Below are positions 59,177 through 64,000 of a stretch of 64,000 bases of DNA, in pieces. The notes under the pieces are model-generated. The model was not told the DNA's origin and ran no database searches. It saw nothing but the letters and a program-made list of their open reading frames with translations. This DNA comes from Labilithrix sp. (GTDB lineage Bacteria > Myxococcota_A > Polyangia > Polyangiales > Polyangiaceae), in the NCBI GenBank assembly GCA_019637155.1, contig JAHBWE010000003.1:1-64000 (forward strand). The letters run 5' to 3'. The position numbers and the translations under genes are program-made. Numbering within the stretch: the first letter of the stretch is position 1; the number at the start of each line of letters is the position of its first letter.

Positions 59177-60427
59177 TCACGCGACCATCGACGGCTCGCC
59201 CACGCTCGGGCCCCACGAGGCGAAGGGATCGGGGAGAGCGCGCCACTGCGAAGGCCCGAGCTTCATCTCGGCGTCGGTGAGCAGGCATCGCTCGAGACCG
59301 GCTCGAAGGGACGCCTCGTCCATCCGGATCCCGATGAGCACGAGCTCCTGCCGTCGGTCCCCGAAGGGCTCCTGCCAGATGCTCTGGATCTCGCGCCGGC
59401 GCTCCTCCTCCGTCGGCCAATGCGCTCGAGGAACGCCCGCCCACCAGAAGCCGGCGCGTGACGTGCGGCACACCGGCCCCGCCTGCGACCACACACCGAC
59501 GTCGTTCATGCGCGTGGCGAGCCAGAAGAACCCCTTCGAGCGGAGGACCCCCGGCCACTCGCTCGCAAAGAACGCCGACAGGCGCGCGGGATGGAAGGGC
59601 CTCCGCGCGCGGTAAACGAAGCTCGCGATCCCGTACTCCTCCGTCTCGGGCGTATGAACACCGGCGAGCTCCTTCGCCCACCCGGCGTAGGTCGAGGCCT
59701 TCGCGTCGTCGAACAGGCCCGTGCCGAGGACGTGCTTCAGCGCGAGCCGGCCGAAGGGCGCGCGGACGATCCGGGCGTCCGGGTTGAGGTGGTGCACGAT
59801 CCCTTCGAGGCGCTCCACGTCCTCGTCGGTCACGAGGTCCACCTTCGTCAGCACGATCACGTTCGCGAACTCGACCTGCTCGACCAGCAGATCGGCGATC
59901 GTCCGCTCGTCGGCGGGGCCGAGCGCGATGCCGCGGGCGCGCAGGTCCTCCGTCGAGCTGTACTCGCGCAGGAAGCCTTGAACGTCGACCACGGTCACCA
60001 TCGTGTCGAGGCGCGCCACGTCGGAGAGGCTGAAGCCTTTCTCGTCCCGGAACGAGAACGTCGCCGCGACGGGCATCGGCTCGGAGATCCCCGTCGACTC
60101 GACGAGGAGAGCGTCGAACCGTCCCTCCTTCGCCAGGCGCGTGACCTCGTCGAGGAGATCCTCGCGGAGCGTGCAGCAGATGCAGCCGTTCGACATCTCG
60201 ACGAGCTTCTCTTCCATCCGGTCGAGGGACGCTCCGCCGGTCTTCACGAGCTGGGCGTCGATGTTGACCTCGCTCATGTCGTTCACGATGACCGCGACGC
60301 GACGCCCCTCGCGGTTGGCGAGGACATGATTCAGCAACGTCGTCTTGCCCGCGCCGAGGAAGCCGGAGAGGACCGTCACCGGGAGCTTCGTGGGGGCCAC
60401 CGCATCGCCCTCGCGTTCGTCGTTCAT
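59177..60427 (-). CDS. COG0523 (CobW/ZNG1-type) zinc-chaperone GTPase
   Basis: The 416-residue GTPase has Walker [10 protein letters not shown] (residues 22-30), the metal-binding motif GCICC (81-85; CxCC), an EVNID switch, [12 protein letters not shown], and the base motif LTKVDLV. The C-terminal CobW_C domain ([20 protein letters not shown]) is followed by a family-typical tail ([19 protein letters not shown]). Zur-controlled members pass zinc to essential zinc enzymes when zinc is short. ATG 60427 is preceded by GGAGG. A perfect-context box lies 35 bases upstream. Confidence 0.92.
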   Translation of the reverse strand: MNDEREGDAVAPTKLPVTVLSGFLGAGKTTLLNHVLANREGRRVAVIVNDMSEVNIDAQLVKTGGASLDRMEEKLVEMSNGCICCTLREDLLDEVTRLAKEGRFDALLVESTGISEPMPVAATFSFRDEKGFSLSDVARLDTMVTVVDVQGFLREYSSTEDLRARGIALGPADERTIADLLVEQVEFANVIVLTKVDLVTDEDVERLEGIVHHLNPDARIVRAPFGRLALKHVLGTGLFDDAKASTYAGWAKELAGVHTPETEEYGIASFVYRARRPFHPARLSAFFASEWPGVLRSKGFFWLATRMNDVGVWSQAGPVCRTSRAGFWWAGVPRAHWPTEEERRREIQSIWQEPFGDRRQELVLIGIRMDEASLRAGLERCLLTDAEMKLGPSQWRALPDPFASWGPSVGEPSMVA

Positions 60428-60461
60428 TTCGAGACCTCCAGATCGCACCGAGCCCTCATAA

Positions 60462-60478
60462 TCGCAATCATGTTGCAA
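60462..60478 (-). promoter_or_regulatory. Zur-type box of the COG0523 gene
   Basis: Read on the minus strand this is TTGCAA-CATGA-TTGCGA. It lies 35 bases before the COG0523 start codon, where it would overlap the promoter. An A/T-rich stretch (AATACAATATCAAG) follows on the upstream side. Confidence 0.7.
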
Positions 60479-60559
60479 TACAATATCAAGTACACATACG
60501 TGCGAAGGGAAGCACCTGGGGGCACGTGCAGGCCTTCGTCCGAGAGCGAATCCATTTAT

Positions 60560-60576
60560 TTGCAACTTGTATGCAT
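60560..60576 (+). promoter_or_regulatory. Zur-type box of the HACxH lipoprotein operon
   Basis: TTGCAA-CTTGT-ATGCAT lies 68 bases before the start of the lipoprotein gene at 60644. Its core differs from the regulator's own box (44600) by a single spacer base between the arms TGCAA and ATGCA. Confidence 0.7.
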
Positions 60577-60643
60577 TTAATCTTGCGGCCGCCCCGGCGC
60601 CTGCTACAGCGTGGGCAGACATCCCACCCGGAGAACTTGCCAG

Positions 60644-61270
60644 ATGATTCGCTTCGCCACGTCCGCCGCTGCGCTCGCCTGCTTCGCCTTCCTCGCTGCC
60701 TGCTCGGCGGCTCCCTCCGAACCGGTGGAGACGACGTCTGCGCAGATCGGCTCGTGCAAGGAGATCGACGAGCACCAGGTCGAGCACGCGTGCCTCCACA
60801 GCTTCGCCGGCCCGTTCCGGAACGTGACCGCGTCGACGGCGTCGCCGCCGGACGTCTCGCACGAGCACACGGCGTACCGCGTGACGCTCCCGGCGGTTTC
60901 GAGCCCCGATACCGATGCCGATGCCGATGCCGCCGCGCCGTCCGCTCCGACGTACGCTGGATCGGTCAGCTTCGTGCCGGAGGAGGACGGTGAGTACGCG
61001 ATCTACACGTCCTCGCCGGCCGCCGAGCTCTCGGCGTCGGACGAGCACGGAAAGAGCGTCTCGTTCGAGTGCACGACGGAGGTGCCGGAGGATCTCTGCA
61101 GCGGCCTCCGTCTGCTTCGCGTCGCCGACTTCGAGCACGAGAGCCCGGTCACCCTCACGTTCGAGTCGTCCGAGCCCGGTGTGTTGCTCTTGATCGAGCA
61201 CCTCGGCCGCGGCCACGGACACGGTCACGACGGCGACGACAACAACGACAATCATGAGCGCGCGCACTGA
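60644..61270 (+). CDS. HACxH-motif lipoprotein with His-rich tail
   Basis: ATG 60644 gives a signal peptide with lipobox LAACS. The domain opens [20 protein letters not shown] with GPFRNVTAS and [11 protein letters not shown], like the proteins at 52712 and 61254. A Pro/Asp/Ala loop and strands follow ([39 protein letters not shown]). The C-terminus is [12 protein letters not shown] with a final NHERAH, a classical zinc-binding His-rich tail. With the box upstream, a role in zinc capture at the cell surface is likely but unproven. The next gene's ATG overlaps its last codons. Confidence 0.8.
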   Translation: MIRFATSAAALACFAFLAACSAAPSEPVETTSAQIGSCKEIDEHQVEHACLHSFAGPFRNVTASTASPPDVSHEHTAYRVTLPAVSSPDTDADADAAAPSAPTYAGSVSFVPEEDGEYAIYTSSPAAELSASDEHGKSVSFECTTEVPEDLCSGLRLLRVADFEHESPVTLTFESSEPGVLLLIEHLGRGHGHGHDGDDNNDNHERAH

Positions 61271-62207
61271 GCGCGCGTGCGTGGCGCTGCTCCTGGCGCT
61301 GACCGCGTGCCAGACGAAGCGGATCGTCCAGGTCATCCCCGACGAGCAGCCGCCTCCGGCCGCCGCCGAGGATGACGACGACGATGACGCGAGCGGCGGG
61401 ACGACACGCCTCCCCGACGACGCGCCGCCGCCGCTCGATCCGAGCGTCCCGCAAGCGCGCATCGTGGACTCGTCGCCGAAGGTCGGCGCGAAGGACTTCT
61501 ACCCCGTCGAGGTGTACGACCGCGGCGGTGACGAAGGTGTCGGCGAGCGTAGAGTGCTGCGCTTCACCTTCGATCGCGCGATGGAGACGTCGCGCAAGAA
61601 GGTGGGGCTCCGGCCCGGAGATCGCGCGCTCGACGGCGCGTGGTCTCCCGACGCGAAGAGCTTCGAGCTCACGCTCCTCGGCACCGACGACGCGTCTCCG
61701 CTCGAGGCCGAGACCGAATACGAGCTCGATCTCGCGGAGCTCCGCAGCGACGCCGACGAGCCGGTCGGGACGCCGCGCGTTCGCTTCACCACCTCGAAGC
61801 GAGACAGCCTCATCGAGCACGCGTGCATCCACACGCTCTTCGGTCCGTTCGAGTCGGTCACCGCGGCCGCGCCCCAGAGCACGCTCACGTCCGCCCCGCT
61901 CGCGAGCGCGACGCACAAACAATATTCGATCGCGCTCCCCGGAGCAGGCACGGCCTACGCCGGTGACCTGCGGCTCGCCTTCAGCGGAACGGGGACGAAG
62001 CGGTACCTGCTCCTCGCGAACGGCGAGCTCGACGTCGCGGTCTCCGACGCCGATGGCGCGACCGTCGCGGTCACGCCCTCCCCCACCGTCGACGCGTGCC
62101 CCGGCATCCAGCACGGTTTCGGCGTCGAGCTCACCCGCGGCAAGACGTACCGACTCGCTCTATCGAGCAAGCGCGCCGACGTGAAAGCGATGTGGGAAGC
62201 TCCTTGA
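61254..62207 (+). CDS. Two-domain HACxH lipoprotein (Ig-like plus HACxH domain)
   Basis: The ATG lies 17 bases inside the previous gene's end, so translation is coupled. The 317-residue product has a lipobox (LALTAC) and an acidic linker (EDDDDDDAS). A Big_5-like immunoglobulin domain follows at about residues 65-180 ([49 protein letters not shown]). The second domain opens [20 protein letters not shown] with [10 protein letters not shown], related to the other HACxH proteins. The Ig-like domain may present the second domain away from the membrane. The function is unknown. Confidence 0.8.
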   Translation: MSARTERACVALLLALTACQTKRIVQVIPDEQPPPAAAEDDDDDDASGGTTRLPDDAPPPLDPSVPQARIVDSSPKVGAKDFYPVEVYDRGGDEGVGERRVLRFTFDRAMETSRKKVGLRPGDRALDGAWSPDAKSFELTLLGTDDASPLEAETEYELDLAELRSDADEPVGTPRVRFTTSKRDSLIEHACIHTLFGPFESVTAAAPQSTLTSAPLASATHKQYSIALPGAGTAYAGDLRLAFSGTGTKRYLLLANGELDVAVSDADGATVAVTPSPTVDACPGIQHGFGVELTRGKTYRLALSSKRADVKAMWEAP

Positions 62208-62828
62208 CGCCGTCCGCTCCGCGGCGCTCGTAAGGCTCCGCCATCGAGACGACGCTCCGTCGTTCCGTGATGCGTGCCAGAACGTTCGCACATCGGGAAT
62301 CGAGACGACGAGCCGAAATCGCCCAAACGCTCCGCGGATACGGTTGCTCTCGCGATCACGCAAGCGGGCGCGCGACGGAGGCTCGTAGCACTGCCGCGCG
62401 AAGCTGAGAGCTCGCCAACGATCCGGCGTCGCGTCGACGACGTCGCGCGCGACGGGAGATCGTGCATCGAAGCGCCGGCCAGCAGACGAAGGCGCGTGAC
62501 GTCCAAGTCGACGACCTCCACCCGTCGTCGCGCCCGCGGGCAGATACCTCGTCGACGCCGTTCCGCGCCCTTGCGACGCCGCGTGCACGTACCGACGTTC
62601 GTTCCGCGCTGCGCACGACCGTGTAGCCGCGATCGACGTGCGGAGCGGCCGCGTCGGTGATGAAGAACGTTCCCTCGAACGACACCTCGATCTTCGCGCC
62701 CCTGACAGCTCGCCGTTCGCCGCAACGCCCTCGTCACGCACGATCGCAGAAGGGCCCGTCGATCGCGGCGGAGCAACCTTGTCGCCCTCGCAAGGAAAGC
62801 GCGCCCACACCCGCCGCCCCATCTATAC
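62208..62828 (-). pseudogene. Decayed coding region, no intact gene
   Basis: No full frame is convincing in these 620 bases. On the minus strand, protein-like pieces occur in different phases: VRDEGVAANGELSG at about 62715-62755, then KIEVSFEGTFFITDAAAPHV and DRGYTVVRSAERTSV one base out of phase, and further down VEVVDLDVTRLRLLAGASMH in the third phase. I read it as one exported protein with several frameshifts. A zinc-island box (62829) abuts its upstream end. Confidence 0.35.
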
Positions 62829-62845
62829 ATGCAACCTGATTGCTA
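62829..62845 (+). promoter_or_regulatory. Zur-type box, first of a pair
   Basis: ATGCAA-CCTGA-TTGCTA lies between the decayed minus-strand region and the lipoprotein gene at 62939. With the box at 62888 (start-to-start distance 59 bp) it could control both sides. Confidence 0.6.
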
Positions 62846-62887
62846 ATTAGTGCATCTGCCCGCTCGCAAACCGACGCACACACTTAA

Positions 62888-62904
62888 AAGCAACTCAATT
62901 GCAT
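62888..62904 (+). promoter_or_regulatory. Zur-type box, second of a pair
   Basis: AAGCAA-CTCAA-TTGCAT ends 34 bases before the start codon of the lipoprotein gene at 62939, a good repressor position. Arms AGCAA and TTGCA match the consensus. Confidence 0.65.
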
Positions 62905-62938
62905 TGCCGACGCGTCAGAATGTGGTAGCGCGTCCGAC

Positions 62939-63976
62939 ATGAAAGCTCTTGCTGCTGGTCTCCTGACGCTCGGATGTGGTGTTGCGGTCGTGGCGTGCGC
63001 CGCGCCGGAGGAGGCGTCGACCTCCCTCACCGCCATGGACTCCACTCGCGCGCCCGTCCCCGAAGGCGAGCTCGTCGCCGAAGACGACACCGTCGCGTGC
63101 GACGCCTGTTTCCCGATCGAGTCGCTGCCGGAGGCGACCCGGCGGACGGCGGACGCCCTCCTCCTCCGCGCCCTCGACACGGAGGCGCTCTACACGCTCC
63201 TCTCCGACATCAAGCCGATGAGCAGCGGCTTCGCCGGGCTGCGGTTCCCGGCGGCCGAGACGACGGTCCCGGCGCTCGAGACGCTCCGGGCGATCACGCA
63301 GACCTTCCAGTGCACGCCGCGGCTCAGCGGCGCCACTCAGGTGTTCGCGGCGACCTTCGACGGAATGAAGAGCGCCGAGGCGCTCTTGTTCCACGGTCCG
63401 AGGTTCGCGGCCACGGTCACCGAGCACACGAGCCCGTTCGAGGCGCTCGGCATCGGGGCCTCGATGCAGCCCATCGACGCGGTCGACATCGTCGATCGCG
63501 ATCCGACGACGAAGCGCTTCCAGGCGTACGGGCACCTCTTCGGCTACCCGCAGCACGCGGTGGACTTCTTCGTCGCAGCGGCGGAGGGCGAAGACGCGAC
63601 GGGGCAGTTCGTGGAGCGCGACTTCGTGCACGTCCCCACGTTCGCGAAGCCGACGGGGGCGTTCACGTACGCGGTCCCCAAGGGGCACCAGCCGATCGCG
63701 GCCGACCTCGCGCTGCGCGAGAAGGCGGCGCCCGTCCTCAACGCCTACAAGCACGCGCGCGCGGAGCACGTCCAGGGCAGCAGCGGCGCCGCGCGCTTGC
63801 TCCGCGCGCTCTTCGACGACGGCACCGGACGCTGCAAGCCGGAGAACGCCGCCCGCTTCGTGCAGGACCACGGCACCGCGCCGCCGCCCGCGCCCGTATG
63901 CGCCGGGCCGGGCGGACACTGCAGCGCCGACGCGGACTGCTGCTCCGGCGACTGCCACGGCGACCACTGCCACTGA
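62939..63976 (+). CDS. Zinc-island lipoprotein with Cys/His-rich tail
   Basis: The 345-residue product has a lipobox (AVVAC). The mature protein has CDACF near its start, then a helical domain (TRRTADALLLRALDTEALYT, then PMSSGFAGLRFPAAETTVPA and FQAYGHLFGYPQHAVDFFVA). The C-terminal 30 residues (CAGPGGHCSADADCCSGDCH, ending DHCH) form a compact Cys-rich module with four His, a likely metal-binding or disulphide knot. Two 17-bp boxes lie upstream. The central domain is one I know only as uncharacterised, and a zinc-related role is inferred from the boxes. Confidence 0.78.
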   Translation: MKALAAGLLTLGCGVAVVACAAPEEASTSLTAMDSTRAPVPEGELVAEDDTVACDACFPIESLPEATRRTADALLLRALDTEALYTLLSDIKPMSSGFAGLRFPAAETTVPALETLRAITQTFQCTPRLSGATQVFAATFDGMKSAEALLFHGPRFAATVTEHTSPFEALGIGASMQPIDAVDIVDRDPTTKRFQAYGHLFGYPQHAVDFFVAAAEGEDATGQFVERDFVHVPTFAKPTGAFTYAVPKGHQPIAADLALREKAAPVLNAYKHARAEHVQGSSGAARLLRALFDDGTGRCKPENAARFVQDHGTAPPPAPVCAGPGGHCSADADCCSGDCHGDHCH

Positions 63977-64000
63977 CCGCCACGCGCTCGGACCGCCGCG

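Overview
The window is very GC-rich DNA with strongly GC-biased third codon positions. It carries an unusual number of predicted lipoproteins (at least 18 lipobox signal peptides). It also has proteins with a myxobacterial C-terminal sorting tail (Cys, hydrophobic stretch, Arg-rich end), an FHA-sigma54 enhancer-binding protein, DUF4388/PATAN, TIGR02996, VIT-VWA and bactofilin proteins. This points to a chromosome of Myxococcota, probably the Polyangia/Sorangiineae side; the assignment is inferred from gene content only. I found no rRNA, tRNA, CRISPR array, insertion sequence or phage genes.

Region 1 (1-44.5 kb) is ordinary chromosomal backbone with housekeeping genes among envelope proteins: pyrF and rlmB (4.5-6.2 kb), a pentapeptide-repeat/bactofilin pair (11-13 kb), dnaE (14.9-18.5 kb), coaE and an FHA-sigma54 activator (21.4-23.5 kb), a divergent MocR regulator/EamA exporter pair (23.5-26 kb), a SPOR protein and argS (28-31 kb), a sugar-nucleotidyltransferase (32.5 kb), a VIT-VWA protein (35-37 kb), an Omp85-type barrel (40 kb), an OmpR/histidine kinase pair (41.4-43.4 kb) and a deoxyhypusine-synthase-like gene (43.5 kb). 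Oddities here include an argS with a replaced HIGH motif and an in-frame palindromic-repeat insertion, a duplicated overlapping start region between pyrF and rlmB, and a glutamine-amidotransferase fold without its catalytic Cys.

Region 2 (44.5-64 kb) looks like a zinc-starvation island. It begins with a Fur-family regulator with Zur-like metal motifs. Further along are a TonB-dependent receptor, a beta-propeller lipoprotein with an HxDHxH motif (AztD-like), a COG0523/CobW GTPase with CxCC, a DksA paralogue that has lost three of four zinc-finger Cys, a FeoB-like membrane GTPase (broken), and a set of small lipoproteins sharing an H-A-C-[LI]-H motif. Eight copies of a 17-bp inverted repeat (consensus WTGCAA-N5-WTGCAW) plus two half-sites lie upstream of the regulator and most of these genes. 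I read this as a Zur regulon with a lineage-specific operator. Several genes next to the boxes are frameshifted, deleted or fragmentary, so the island appears to be eroding at some loci while others stay intact.

Likely teamwork in region 2: the regulator senses zinc; under starvation the TonB receptor and periplasmic or surface lipoproteins capture zinc, the COG0523 GTPase allocates it to client enzymes, and the zinc-free DksA copy takes over from the zinc-dependent one. Family knowledge supports the roles of the GTPase and the DksA paralogue. The roles of the HACxH lipoproteins and of the His-rich proteins are inference.
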